Assembly (NCBI GenBank): GCA_038227995.1
Contig: JBBRPP010000016.1
Coordinates: 1 to 64,000, forward strand
Direction: 5' to 3'
DNA: 64,000 bases
Origin: WLMZ01 sp038227995
GTDB taxonomy: Bacteria; Actinomycetota; Acidimicrobiia; Acidimicrobiales; Ilumatobacteraceae
Part shown: one piece after another, positions 44,215-54,795 of the stretch
How the letters are laid out: each line of letters opens with the position of its first letter
Numbering within the stretch: the stretch's first letter is position 1
Program-made: the position numbers and the translations under genes
Notes under the pieces: generated by a model
What the model saw: only the letters and a program-made list of their open reading frames with translations
What the model was told of the DNA's origin: nothing
Database searches by the model: none

Positions 44215-45255
44215 TCAGCCGGTCGTCGCCGTGGACGACGTGCCCGACAGGGCGGCCGCCACGGCCTGGACGTAGTCGACGATGCGTGGTCCCCAGCGCG
44301 ATGCGATGTCATCGTCGAGGGCGATGACGTGTGCGTCCTTCACGGCGGCAATCGGAGCCCAACCCGGGCGAGCAGCCACCGCCGCAGGCGTTTGCTGGCA
44401 GCACTTGGTGTCGGCGAGGAAGATGAACGCCGGGTTCTGCTCGACGATGAACTCCGACGACAACTGCGGGTAGTCGTTGCCGACCGGGCCCTTGTCGGCG
44501 ATGTCGACGAGACCGAACAACGAATAGATCGACCCGATGAAGGTCTTCGATGTGACGCTGTAGTACGTGGGGTCGAGTTCGTGGTAGTAGGTCAGCGCCT
44601 TCGACGTGTCGGGCACTGACGAAACAGCAGTCGATATCGCCTTCTGCATGGCGCCGACGACGGTGGCCGCCTGGGCGACATGTCCCGTCGAAACGCCGAG
44701 CTGGCCGATCTGGGCGTAGACGTCGTCGAACGTGCTTGCGGCCGGGCCAACCCAGACGTTGATGCCGAGCGCGTCGAGTTGCTTCGACAGCCCGGTCGAG
44801 TCGTCACTGATCGCGACGAGGTCGGGTTTCAACGCGGCGATGGCTTCGACGTTGGGCTGATAGCCGGACAGGTCGTGCGGCTTCTTCAACGCCTCGGCCG
44901 GAAAGTTCGACTGGTCGTCGACCGCGATCACCTGCGCACCGGCGCCGATCGCGAAGAGCATCTCGGTTGCAGTCGGCGACAGGCTGACGATCTTGTTCGC
45001 GACCGGGATCGAGGCTGAGTCCGGTGTGCTGGGCACGGCCGGTGACGTCGTCGCAGACGATGCGCTGCTGGACGGCGCTGAGTCGGCAGTGGTTGCGACA
45101 ACCGATCCGGCCGTCGTCGCAACGCTGCTCGGCGTTGTCGAACTTGCGGCCGTGACTGGCACCGCTGTGGTGCTCGTCGACTTCGCATCCGAGCCGCAGC
45201 CCGTTGCGGTGATCAACAGTGCGGCACTTGCCGCGATCAACCAATTTCGTTTCAT
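44215..45255 (-). CDS. btuF: Cobalamin-binding lipoprotein (BtuF-like)
   Basis: 346 residues. The signal peptide and lipobox are RNWLIAASAALLITATGC; a Ser/Thr/Ala-rich linker to about residue 75 follows, then a type III periplasmic-binding domain starting NKIVSLSPTATEMLFAIGAGAQVIAVDDQSNFP, with KPHDLSGYQPNVEAIAALKPDLVAI, all typical of BtuF/FepB. The ATG at 45255 is preceded by GGAGG, which lies in a sequestering hairpin. The long open frame further upstream is the riboswitch, not protein. Confidence 0.87.
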   Translation of the reverse strand: MKRNWLIAASAALLITATGCGSDAKSTSTTAVPVTAASSTTPSSVATTAGSVVATTADSAPSSSASSATTSPAVPSTPDSASIPVANKIVSLSPTATEMLFAIGAGAQVIAVDDQSNFPAEALKKPHDLSGYQPNVEAIAALKPDLVAISDDSTGLSKQLDALGINVWVGPAASTFDDVYAQIGQLGVSTGHVAQAATVVGAMQKAISTAVSSVPDTSKALTYYHELDPTYYSVTSKTFIGSIYSLFGLVDIADKGPVGNDYPQLSSEFIVEQNPAFIFLADTKCCQQTPAAVAARPGWAPIAAVKDAHVIALDDDIASRWGPRIVDYVQAVAAALSGTSSTATTG

Positions 45256-45258
45256 GGA

Positions 45259-45277
45259 TCCTCCAAAGAGTGGAGGA
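45259..45277 (-). promoter_or_regulatory. Shine-Dalgarno sequestering hairpin of btuF
   Basis: On the minus strand TCCTCCA (45277-45271) pairs with TGGAGGA (45265-45259) around loop CTCTT; the second arm is the ribosome site four bases from the ATG. It is a natural off-state for a translational riboswitch. A GCGGC/GCCGC hairpin lies just upstream. Confidence 0.7.
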
Positions 45278-45344
45278 CAAAGTCGCGTCACAGCGGCGAT
45301 AGCCGCGAAACCGCCCTTGCCTCGAGGGAACTGGGTTTGCGGAC

Positions 45345-45435
45345 ACGAATGCAGGCGACCGGACTCGTCGAATCGCACGCGATTCGAACCACCGTTGCGG
45401 GTCAGTGCCGGGATCTCACCGGACTTCGCTGACAA
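45345..45435 (-). ncRNA. Cobalamin riboswitch (core region; ends approximate)
   Basis: Reading the minus strand: GCGAAGTCCGGTGAGATCC, then CACTGACCCGCAACGGTG (the conserved CCCGCAAC of cobalamin aptamers), a stable CGAATCGC/GCGATTCG arm (45386-45369), then GAGTCCGGTCGCCTGC, the conserved 3' part. Order and sequence match the B12-box architecture. The 5' P1 strand probably reaches to about 45510. It lies between the upstream LLM gene and btuF and controls btuFCD. Confidence 0.85.
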
Positions 45436-45522
45436 TCGGGTCATCGGCCTCGCAAGCGAAACCGACGTCGGCACAGTAGCGCACGAAATCGCGAAGCGGA
45501 TGCGTGATCGTCAGGATCCTCG

Positions 45523-46461
45523 TCAGGTACCGGTCAGCCTCGCGACGATCGGCGCGAACTCGCGCACCTTGTCGGCCGGAATGACCGTGTACGAGTAGCC
45601 CCAGCGTTCGCGTCGGGCCTGCAGGCGTTCGGCGATCTCGGTCGGTGATCCGATCAGGGTGAGCGGCGAACCGAGAAGGCTCGTCGCGTCGGTCTCGAAG
45701 AAGCCGGCGATCATCTCCGCGAAACCGGTCGTGTCCTCGGTGACCTCGGCAACCGACAACCAGGCGTTGATCTCGAGGTCGTCGAAGCGGGCACCCGCGC
45801 CTTCGCGCAGCCAGCCAACCTTCTCGTCGATCCGCTGCGGCAGTGCATCCTGAGCGGCGGCGGTGTCGATCTCGCCCGAGTGAATCGACGCGTTGACACC
45901 GACGATGTCTGCGACCTGGCCGGCGAAGCGCATCACCCGGCGCTGTCCCCCGGCGATCACGATGGGTGGACCGCCGGCGTTGAACGGCTTCGGCGTTCCG
46001 TCGAGATCGGTGATCTCGTAGTGCTCGCCCTTGAACGTGACCGGCTCGTTGGAGAACAGGCCCTTCAGGATCGTGACGTGTTCGATCATCCGGTCGACGC
46101 GCACCTTGGGCGAATCCATCGGGATGCCGGCGCGGGTGTAGTCGAGCTTCTTCCAGCCGGCGCCGAGGCCGAGCTCGAGTCGACCCTCCGACAGCAGATC
46201 GATGGTGGCCAGTTCGCGGGCGAGAACGGCCGGATGGCGGTAGTCGCAGTCGAGGACAAGCGCACCCACCTTCAACGTGGTGGTCGCGGCCGCTGTCATC
46301 GCCATCGCTGCGATCGGGCCATACCCCTCGTCCATGTGGTCGGGAACGAAGACCGTCGAGTATCCGAGCGATTCGATTTCGCGGGCCGAATCGGCCCAGG
46401 ACAGCCCGTCGAGGGGCTGATGCATCTCCGTTGCGAATCGGAACTTCCGTGGGTGCGCCAT
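45523..46461 (-). CDS. LLM-class F420-dependent oxidoreductase (TIGR03621-like)
   Basis: 312 residues, luciferase-like: RFATEMHQPLDGLSWADSAREIESLGYSTVFVPDHMDEGYGP, VLDCDYRHPAVLARELATIDLLSEGRLELGLGAGWK and PPIVIAGGQRRVMRFAGQVADIVGVN. These are typical of actinobacterial F420-linked reductases or dehydrogenases of unknown substrate. The ATG at 46461 has TACTGT six bases upstream. It precedes the riboswitch but is likely a separate unit. Confidence 0.85.
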   Translation of the reverse strand: MAHPRKFRFATEMHQPLDGLSWADSAREIESLGYSTVFVPDHMDEGYGPIAAMAMTAAATTTLKVGALVLDCDYRHPAVLARELATIDLLSEGRLELGLGAGWKKLDYTRAGIPMDSPKVRVDRMIEHVTILKGLFSNEPVTFKGEHYEITDLDGTPKPFNAGGPPIVIAGGQRRVMRFAGQVADIVGVNASIHSGEIDTAAAQDALPQRIDEKVGWLREGAGARFDDLEINAWLSVAEVTEDTTGFAEMIAGFFETDATSLLGSPLTLIGSPTEIAERLQARRERWGYSYTVIPADKVREFAPIVARLTGT

Positions 46462-46484
46462 GGGGCGACAGTAACGGAGGTGCT

Positions 46485-47303
46485 CTACATCGCACTCATA
46501 CGGAGCAGCTCGTGCGCCAGCGGGCACTCGGCAGCCATCGACATGGCGTCTGCACCGCCCAGACCTTCAGGCCCGAACACCCCTGTCGCCATCGCGAGCG
46601 GAACGACTTCGACGTCGTGATCCCAACCGTCGCCGGCGTCGTCGAGACGCGTCGTCATCGCGTTCCACATCGCGGCCGGCAGGCGCCGCCCGCGCGACGC
46701 CACGAGCCACACCGGCTTCTCGCTGCAGTACGCGACGGCCGCCGTGGGATGCGAGCCGATGGCGCAGAGCGCACCGTCGGGTCCGGCAGCGACAGCTTCG
46801 ATCAACACGAGATCGCTCGCGGCAACGGCGGCGGCGACAGCTGCGGCGGGGATCTCCTCGGCATCGACGTCGCTGCGCTGCAGCCGGCGGACCAGCGAGG
46901 ACCCCTGGTTGCCGGATCCGGCATCACCGGCATCGATCACCAATGCGGTGATGTCGCCACGGCGGATCAACGCTTCGCCGGCCATGTCTGGCCAGCCGAC
47001 GACGCACACGGTCGCGCCGTCGGGCAACGCGTCGACCAGCTGGCTCGCGGTGGGATCGTCTTCGATGTGATCAGCCAGCGACCACGCCTCGCGAAATGGG
47101 TCGGTCGACGTCACCAGGTTGGCGCACAGCCACCACAGCGCACCCGAGGTCGGGTGGCGCTCGACGATACGGCGGCACGCAACGACCAGGCCGGCGGGGT
47201 CGAGGTCGAGTCCGGCGATCGCCGTCGCGGTCTCGCGGACCAGCATCCGCTGATCGCCGCTGGAGGCCCGGGCGACATACCGCAGACGCTCGATCGGGTG
47301 CAT
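46485..47303 (-). CDS. Hypothetical protein with eIF2B/ISOCOT-like features
   Basis: 272 residues. The segment SDLVLIEAVAAGPDGALCAIGSHPTAAVAYCSEKPVWLVASRGRRLP resembles the catalytic end of eIF2B-alpha/MtnA-type isomerases (aDlvlvGADai...G..A....vP). The N-terminal 90 residues are helical. Active-site residues of MtnA are not clearly present, so function is open. The ATG at 47303 has TAGCGT seven bases upstream, divergent from the next gene with its own TAGCGT. Confidence 0.5.
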   Translation of the reverse strand: MHPIERLRYVARASSGDQRMLVRETATAIAGLDLDPAGLVVACRRIVERHPTSGALWWLCANLVTSTDPFREAWSLADHIEDDPTASQLVDALPDGATVCVVGWPDMAGEALIRRGDITALVIDAGDAGSGNQGSSLVRRLQRSDVDAEEIPAAAVAAAVAASDLVLIEAVAAGPDGALCAIGSHPTAAVAYCSEKPVWLVASRGRRLPAAMWNAMTTRLDDAGDGWDHDVEVVPLAMATGVFGPEGLGGADAMSMAAECPLAHELLRMSAM

Positions 47304-47364
47304 ACGGGCAACGCTAACGGTTCGAAGCTGTGAGCGTGACGGCGCGGCGCGCTAGCGTCTCGCC

Positions 47365-47853
47365 GTGGCCAGCAATCCATCGCTCGATGTCGTTCTCACC
47401 GCCCTGGACGGGGAAAGCCGCCCACTCGAGGAATGGCTGACCACCTTCAACCTCGCCAGCGTCGTGCTCGACCCGTACACCAACGAGAGTTCGTGGATCC
47501 TCAAGACCGCGGCGCGCATCCTCAACGGTTTCCGCGGCGCCGACGTGCGTGTCAACTTCATCGTGACCTGTGGAGCCGACGATGCGAAGACGTTTCTCGG
47601 CCCGCTCGCCGACGAGTTCCTGGTGTTCTGCGACGCCGACCGTGCATTCGTCAAGTCGATCGCGCTCGAGACCCTCCCGGCCTTCGTGTTCGTCTCGATG
47701 GACGGCCATGTCGCTGCCGCAGCCGAAGGTTGGAACAGCACCGAGTGGCGCAAGGTCGCCGACCGCATCGCCCACGCGACGGCCTGGTCGCGTCCCACCA
47801 TCCCTGCGAACGGCGACCCTGTCCCGTTCGAGGGCACGCCCGCGCTGGCCTGA
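47365..47853 (+). CDS. Hypothetical protein, thioredoxin-like fold suspected
   Basis: 162 residues: LASVVLDPYTNESSWILKTAARILNGFRGADVRVNFIVTCGADDAKTFL followed by DADRAFVKSIALETLPAFVFVSMDGHVAAAAEGW. The order beta-alpha-beta and a cis-Pro-like LPAFVFV recall a thioredoxin fold without a CxxC, but I do not know the family. The GTG at 47365 has TAGCGT six bases upstream. hrpB follows after 24 bases. Confidence 0.6.
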   Translation: MASNPSLDVVLTALDGESRPLEEWLTTFNLASVVLDPYTNESSWILKTAARILNGFRGADVRVNFIVTCGADDAKTFLGPLADEFLVFCDADRAFVKSIALETLPAFVFVSMDGHVAAAAEGWNSTEWRKVADRIAHATAWSRPTIPANGDPVPFEGTPALA

Positions 47854-47877
47854 TCAGCCGTTCCGATCACGCCCTCG

Positions 47878-50376
47878 TTGCCTGACTTCTCCGGGCTCGA
47901 ACTGCCGGTCGCCGAGGTCGTCGACGACGTGATCGCCGCGTTGTCGACGATCGGCTCGGCGGTACTCGTCGCCCCGCCGGGTGCGGGCAAGACCACGCTC
48001 GTGCCGCTGCGGTTGTACGAGCAGCCGTGGCTGGCGGGCCGCCGGATCGTGATACTCGAACCGAGGCGGCTGGCGGCGCGTGCAGCGGCGCACCGGATGG
48101 CCCACCTGCTCGGCCAGGAAGTCGGCGAGACGGTCGGCTATCAGACTCGCGACGAACGGCGCATCGGACGCGACACCCAGATCGAGGTCGTGACGGAAGG
48201 CGTTCTGACGCGCCGTCTGCAGCATGATCCCGAGTTGCCGGGGACCGGACTGGTGATCTTCGACGAAGTGCACGAGCGCAACCTGCCCACCGATGTCGGC
48301 CTGGCGTTCGCGCTCGACGCACGCCGCAACCTGCGCCCCGATCTCCGCATCCTCGCGATGTCCGCGACCGCCGAGGCGGCACCACTCGCCGCCGTTCTGG
48401 GTGGCGACGCCGGCCCATGTCCGATCATCACCAGTGACGGTCGCACGTTCCCGATCGACATCCGCTGGTCCCCTCCGACGAAGGGTCAGAAGCTCGATCA
48501 GGCGGTGGCCGAGACCGTGCTGCTCGCACTGCGCAACGACTTCGGTGACGTGCTCGTGTTCCTGCCCGGCATCGGCGAGATCACCCGCTGCTACCAAGCG
48601 CTCGACTCGCTCGTGCCGGCCAACGTCGATCTGTATCCGCTCGCCGGAGCCCTCTCCTTGGCCGAACAGGATCACGCGCTCGCGCCCTCGCCGGCCGGAC
48701 GCCGACGGGTCGTGCTGAGCACCGACATCGCGGAGACCTCGCTCACCGTCGCCGGCGTTCGCATCGTCGTCGACGCGGGCCAGGCTCGTGTGCCCCGCTA
48801 CGACATCCGTGCCGGCATGACGCGACTGACGACGGTTGCAACCAGTCGCGCGTCGGCCGATCAACGCGCCGGACGCGCAGGCAGGACCGAGCCCGGCGTC
48901 GCGTATCGGATGTGGAGCAAGCTCGAGCACACGACTCGTCGAGCCCACCTGGAGGCCGAGATCACCCAGGTCGATCTCGCCGGCCTCGCGTTGGAGCTCG
49001 CGGCGTGGGGTACGCCGGTCGCGGACCTCGACTTCCCCGATCCACCACCCGAGCGCACGCTGACGCAGGGCGTCGAGCTGCTGCGGCTGCTCGGCGCGTT
49101 CGACGACGACGGCACGATCACTGCAGTCGGACGATCGATGTTGAGCGTTCCGGCACATCCCCGACTGGCGCGGATGGTCGTCGACGCCCACGGTCCTGCT
49201 GATCAGGCGCTCGCCTGCGTGATCGCCGCATTGCTCGACGACCGCGACATCCTGCGCGGTCGCGCCGATGATCTTCCGGCCGATCTCGCACTGCGCCTGC
49301 GCGTCATCGTCGGAACGGAACGCCACGAACGCGCCGATCGTGGTGCCGTCGATCGACTGATTCGTCGTGCTCGTGACATCGCCCGTCGAGTCGGCGTCTC
49401 ACTCGATCTCGACGCGATGGACCCGGATCGCGCCGGCCAGGTGCTGCTGCTGGCGTACCCCGATCGCCTCGCAGTGCGACGCTCGCAACCCGGCCAGTTC
49501 CAGTTGCGGACAGGTGTCGGCGCATGGGTGGCCAAGACCGACCCACTTGCCAACGAGCCGTTCGTGGTGGCTGCCGACGTCGATGGCGATCGTAAGAACA
49601 CGCGCCTCCGTCTCGCGGCCGGCATCGACGCCGACGAGGTCGCCGCAGCGTTGGGTGACGCGGTCGAGACCCGCAGCGCGCTGGTCTGGGACAAGGATCG
49701 CAACGACATCGTGGAACGCCTCGAACGTCGTCTCGGCAACATGAAGCTCGACGAGCGAGTGCGTCGCCCGGGTGCCGGCGCCGACACGACGGCGGCGCTG
49801 ATCGAGCGGCTGCGCGCGACGCGGCTCGCGCCCTTGCAGTGGTCACCGGCCGCGCGCCAGTTGCGCGATCGCGTCGAGTTCGTCCGTCGCACCTCGGTAG
49901 AGGTGTGGCCCGACTGGTCCGACTCCGGGCTGGTGAAGTCGCTCGACGAGTGGCTCTCGCCGTACCTGAACGGCATGACGAGCATGCACGATGTCGCCTC
50001 GCTCGACCTCACAACCGTCCTGCGCGCCGGTCTGCAATGGCCACTCGGGCAACGGCTCGACGAGCAGGCACCGACGCACCTCGAGCTCGCCTCGGGACGA
50101 TCGATGACGCTCGACTACAGCGGCGATCAGCCGACCGCGGCGGTACGAGTGCAGGACCTGTTCGGGACCGGCGAGCACCCCACCGTGGCCGGACGTCCCG
50201 TGCTGCTGCACCTGCTCTCTCCCGCCGATCGACCGATCCAGATCACATCGGATCTGCCCGGGTTCTGGGCCGGCACGTGGACCGACGTCCGCAAGGAGAT
50301 GGCCGGCCGCTACCCCAAGCACCAGTGGCCAACCGACCCTGCGACCGCCGTCCCGAAACGTCTCAAAGACCGCTGA
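47878..50376 (+). CDS. hrpB: ATP-dependent helicase HrpB
   Basis: 832 residues, DExH-box. Walker A is APPGAGKTTLVPLRL, motif II is IFDEVHERNL (DEVH), motif III is MSATAE, motif V is STDIAETSLT and motif VI is QRAGRAGRTEPG. The HrpB C-terminal domain fills the last ~200 residues. The TTG start at 47878 fits the family N-terminus (ELPVAEVVDDVIAAL); the closeness to the preceding gene suggests co-transcription. RNA substrate unknown in most bacteria. Confidence 0.92.
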   Translation: MPDFSGLELPVAEVVDDVIAALSTIGSAVLVAPPGAGKTTLVPLRLYEQPWLAGRRIVILEPRRLAARAAAHRMAHLLGQEVGETVGYQTRDERRIGRDTQIEVVTEGVLTRRLQHDPELPGTGLVIFDEVHERNLPTDVGLAFALDARRNLRPDLRILAMSATAEAAPLAAVLGGDAGPCPIITSDGRTFPIDIRWSPPTKGQKLDQAVAETVLLALRNDFGDVLVFLPGIGEITRCYQALDSLVPANVDLYPLAGALSLAEQDHALAPSPAGRRRVVLSTDIAETSLTVAGVRIVVDAGQARVPRYDIRAGMTRLTTVATSRASADQRAGRAGRTEPGVAYRMWSKLEHTTRRAHLEAEITQVDLAGLALELAAWGTPVADLDFPDPPPERTLTQGVELLRLLGAFDDDGTITAVGRSMLSVPAHPRLARMVVDAHGPADQALACVIAALLDDRDILRGRADDLPADLALRLRVIVGTERHERADRGAVDRLIRRARDIARRVGVSLDLDAMDPDRAGQVLLLAYPDRLAVRRSQPGQFQLRTGVGAWVAKTDPLANEPFVVAADVDGDRKNTRLRLAAGIDADEVAAALGDAVETRSALVWDKDRNDIVERLERRLGNMKLDERVRRPGAGADTTAALIERLRATRLAPLQWSPAARQLRDRVEFVRRTSVEVWPDWSDSGLVKSLDEWLSPYLNGMTSMHDVASLDLTTVLRAGLQWPLGQRLDEQAPTHLELASGRSMTLDYSGDQPTAAVRVQDLFGTGEHPTVAGRPVLLHLLSPADRPIQITSDLPGFWAGTWTDVRKEMAGRYPKHQWPTDPATAVPKRLKDR

Positions 50377-50392
50377 CCGTCACACCTCGCAT

Positions 50393-50437
50393 ACTGATCC
50401 TGTTTTTCGACCGGGGCGGTCGAAGAATGGGATCAGT
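50393..50437 (+). terminator. 20-bp hairpin after hrpB, with strand-specific wobble pairs
   Basis: ACTGATCC (50393-50400) / GGATCAGT (50430-50437), TTCGACC (50406-50412) / GGTCGAA (50418-50424), loop GGGGC. The five intervening pairs (50401-50405 with 50425-50429) include three G-U wobbles that pair only in the + strand RNA. It lies 16 bases after the hrpB stop and before the leaderless fumarase promoter; probably the hrpB terminator. Confidence 0.6.
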
Positions 50438-50464
50438 TCGGGGGTGGGCGGTACCGTTTCGGGC

Positions 50465-52144
<1,680 letters not shown>

Positions 52145-52158
52145 CTCCGAGATTTCTG

Positions 52159-53910
52159 CTAGCCGGTGGCCTTGCAACCGCGCTCGACAACGGCTCGCAG
52201 GGCGACGAGGTCGGGCGTGTCGACGCCGAGGATCTCGTGCGCGATGAGGCGCTGGTTGTTGCGTAGCACGATCTGCGAACTGACACACGCGGCGACTGCG
52301 CTGCTGTCGCCGTTCGCCTCCAGGACCCCTTCGATGTGCGACGTGTCCGCGTCCTTGTCGACCGTGCCGAACACGCGGTCGGCGCGCTGGGCCAGCGTCG
52401 TCGCCCCGACCACGAACGGACAGGCGGCGCCGTTGGCGGGCACCTTCAGGTCGACGATGTACTCGGTGACGAGGCCGGTGATGCATTTGCTCGACAGAAA
52501 CGCCGTGTGGCCGGCGCCTTCCCACGTGATCGAAACGGCGCTGCCCAACGCATCGGCCATCTGCTTCGAGTACCGCCACGGTGTCGCCGGATCGCCCTTG
52601 GTGCCGACGACCACGATCGGCGCCGAACCAACGGCCGTGGTGATCTCCGGCAGTGCGGACAGGGTGTCGGGGAAACCATCGCACGCCTGTGAAGCATTGC
52701 CACGGCCGGCGAAGTCTGCGCATCGGATCGCAAGGTTGGCGAAGTCGAAGTTGGGTTCGGACTCCATGTCCGCCGGGTACCCGAACTGCAGATAGCTGGA
52801 GAACGCAGCCAACGTCGAAGCGTCACCCTCTGCTGCCTCCTTCAGTGCCACCGACAACAGCGGCCACAGCGACACGCTGTACATCGCACCGACGAGAATG
52901 TCGTCGACGTCGCTACGGGTGAGCTTCGTCGCCCCCTTGAAGTACTTCGTGGGGAGCAGCCGCACACCAGCCTCGACCTTGTCGAGCAACGTCTTGGAGT
53001 GCGGGCCGGCGAGACACGACTTCGTTGCATCGCACAGCTGCAGGAAGATGTCGATCGTTGCATCGAAGTCCTGGTTGGCATAGAAGTCGTCACCGAAGTT
53101 CTTGGTGGTGTTGACGCGACCCGCCGACGGATCGACCGAACCGTCGAGGACCAGCGCCCTGACGCGTTGCGGAAACATGTCCGCGTACACGCCACCCAAC
53201 GCCGTGCCGTAGCTGTATCCAAGGTACGTCAACGTGTCGTCTCCGATCGCGGCCCGAACGCGGTCGAGGTCGCGGGCGACGTTGGGCGTGCCCAGGAAGC
53301 TGAGGTACCGACCGGTTGTGGCGATGCATCGCGACAGCGAATCGTTGGCCGGATCGAAGTCGCCCGGACACGTGACCGGCGTCGACTGGCCCACCCCGCG
53401 TGGATCGAAGCCGACGATGTCGAAGCGGTCGAGAATCGCCTGCGGCATGTTCTGGCCTTCGTTGTACGCGAGCATGATCCCCGATCCACCCGGTCCGCCT
53501 GGATTGAGGACGAGCGAGCCGATCCGCTGCGAAGGCTTCGCGGCCGGCAGGCGGTTCATCGCGACGGTGATCTGCGCCCCCTGTGGATCGGAGTAGTCCA
53601 TCGGCACCGAGATCGAACCGCACTGCCAGGGAGCTTCCTCGTCCGCGCAATTACCCCACTGCACCGGGCCATCAGACGTGGTCCCTGACGTGCCTGTTTT
53701 CGGAGTCGACGTGTCTGGAACCGTCCTGTCCGGAACCGTCGTGTCCGGCGGTGCTGTGGTCGGCGTCTCGGTGTCGACGGTGGTGGGGTCGACGTGCTGC
53801 TCCGATCGAGCGATGCGAACTCCGGTGCTCGACGAGCAAGCCGCCGCGACGAGGGCCGCTGCGACCAGCGCGGCAATGGCCCGCTGGCGTGAGGTGGCCC
53901 GGGCCGTCAT
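52159..53910 (-). CDS. Secreted alpha/beta-hydrolase with TAP-like C-terminal domain (tripeptidyl aminopeptidase type)
   Basis: 583 residues. Signal peptide and lipobox (AALVAAALVAAAC), then a Thr/Pro-rich linker to ~75, then an alpha/beta hydrolase: oxyanion region LVLNPGGPGGSGI, nucleophile YLGYSYGTALGGVYADMFP, and a C-terminal TAP-like domain with the acid (VVGTKGDPATPW) and His (EGAGHTAFLS). Streptomyces Tap/SlpD-type peptidases have this layout. TAGGCT lies seven bases before the ATG at 53910. Confidence 0.88.
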   Translation of the reverse strand: MTARATSRQRAIAALVAAALVAAACSSSTGVRIARSEQHVDPTTVDTETPTTAPPDTTVPDRTVPDTSTPKTGTSGTTSDGPVQWGNCADEEAPWQCGSISVPMDYSDPQGAQITVAMNRLPAAKPSQRIGSLVLNPGGPGGSGIMLAYNEGQNMPQAILDRFDIVGFDPRGVGQSTPVTCPGDFDPANDSLSRCIATTGRYLSFLGTPNVARDLDRVRAAIGDDTLTYLGYSYGTALGGVYADMFPQRVRALVLDGSVDPSAGRVNTTKNFGDDFYANQDFDATIDIFLQLCDATKSCLAGPHSKTLLDKVEAGVRLLPTKYFKGATKLTRSDVDDILVGAMYSVSLWPLLSVALKEAAEGDASTLAAFSSYLQFGYPADMESEPNFDFANLAIRCADFAGRGNASQACDGFPDTLSALPEITTAVGSAPIVVVGTKGDPATPWRYSKQMADALGSAVSITWEGAGHTAFLSSKCITGLVTEYIVDLKVPANGAACPFVVGATTLAQRADRVFGTVDKDADTSHIEGVLEANGDSSAVAACVSSQIVLRNNQRLIAHEILGVDTPDLVALRAVVERGCKATG

Positions 53911-53942
53911 CGTCTGCAGCCTATGAGGGCAGCCGCGCGCTG

Positions 53943-54794
53943 TCAGGGCATCGCGTTGATTTCAGCGGCCATCTCGCCGAGTCGACCTTCCCCTGCTGTG
54001 GTCTGCCCGCCCATCGCCAGGAATCGCTCCATCGCGTCACGCGTCCCCAGCCCGCCGAGCGTCGACCGGAAGGCATCGCCCTCGGCCAACAGCGCCGGCA
54101 CGACGTCGGCGTCCGAGCGCAACACCGAAGCCTTGGCGGCTGCGACGGCGTGCGGCGGGAACGACGCGATGCGGGCTGCCAAGCGCTCGACATGAGGCCA
54201 CAATTCGTCGCGGCTCATCGATCGATTGACCCATCCCCACGATTCGGCCAGATCGGCGTCGACGTCGTCGCAGCCGAGCACGACTTCCAACGCCCGCGAC
54301 CTGCCGATGAGACGAGGCAGCCGAACAGTGCCTGAACCACCGGGAACGATTCCGAGCGCGACTTCCGGCTGGTTGAACACTGCCGCGCCGCGCAGAGCGA
54401 AACGCATGTCGCAGCTCAGCGCCAGCTCGCTGCCGCCGCCGCCGACGCGGCCCTCGATCACCGCGATGGTGGCCTTCGGCATCGTGCGCAGCGTCTCGCA
54501 CATGACGTGGAACGGGTTGAGAAGGGTCGAGGGTTCGCCCACTGCTGTCGGCATCTTCAGGATCAGCCCGACGTCGAAATGAGCGATGAAGAAGTGTGGG
54601 TTGGCCGAGGACAGGACGACGACTCGGACTTCGTCATCGACCGCCAGCAGTTCGACGAGCCGAGCCATCTCGCCGAACATCGCAGCATCGAGGAGATTGA
54701 TCTCGCCGTTGCTGATCACGACGCGAGCGACGCCGCCGACGACCGTGACGGTCAGCGTCGTGAAGCCCTCGCTGTACAGCTTGCCGGCGCTCAT
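53943..54794 (-). CDS. Enoyl-CoA hydratase/isomerase family protein
   Basis: 283 residues, crotonase fold: VVLSSANPHFFIAHFDVGLI (oxyanion-forming NH), VIEGRVGGGGSELALSCDMRFA, EVALGIVPGGSGTVRLPRLIGRSRALEVVL and WGWVNRS. The two Glu of hydratases are not both obvious (Glu in GGSELAL is present). Starts one base after the LLM gene stop, so the pair forms an operon. Substrate unknown. Confidence 0.85.
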   Translation of the reverse strand: MSAGKLYSEGFTTLTVTVVGGVARVVISNGEINLLDAAMFGEMARLVELLAVDDEVRVVVLSSANPHFFIAHFDVGLILKMPTAVGEPSTLLNPFHVMCETLRTMPKATIAVIEGRVGGGGSELALSCDMRFALRGAAVFNQPEVALGIVPGGSGTVRLPRLIGRSRALEVVLGCDDVDADLAESWGWVNRSMSRDELWPHVERLAARIASFPPHAVAAAKASVLRSDADVVPALLAEGDAFRSTLGGLGTRDAMERFLAMGGQTTAGEGRLGEMAAEINAMP

Positions 54795-54795
54795 C

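Noticed and set aside
44215..45474. btuF extended upstream by 73 codons
   Set aside because: The extension reads through the cobalamin riboswitch; the signal peptide starts at 45255.
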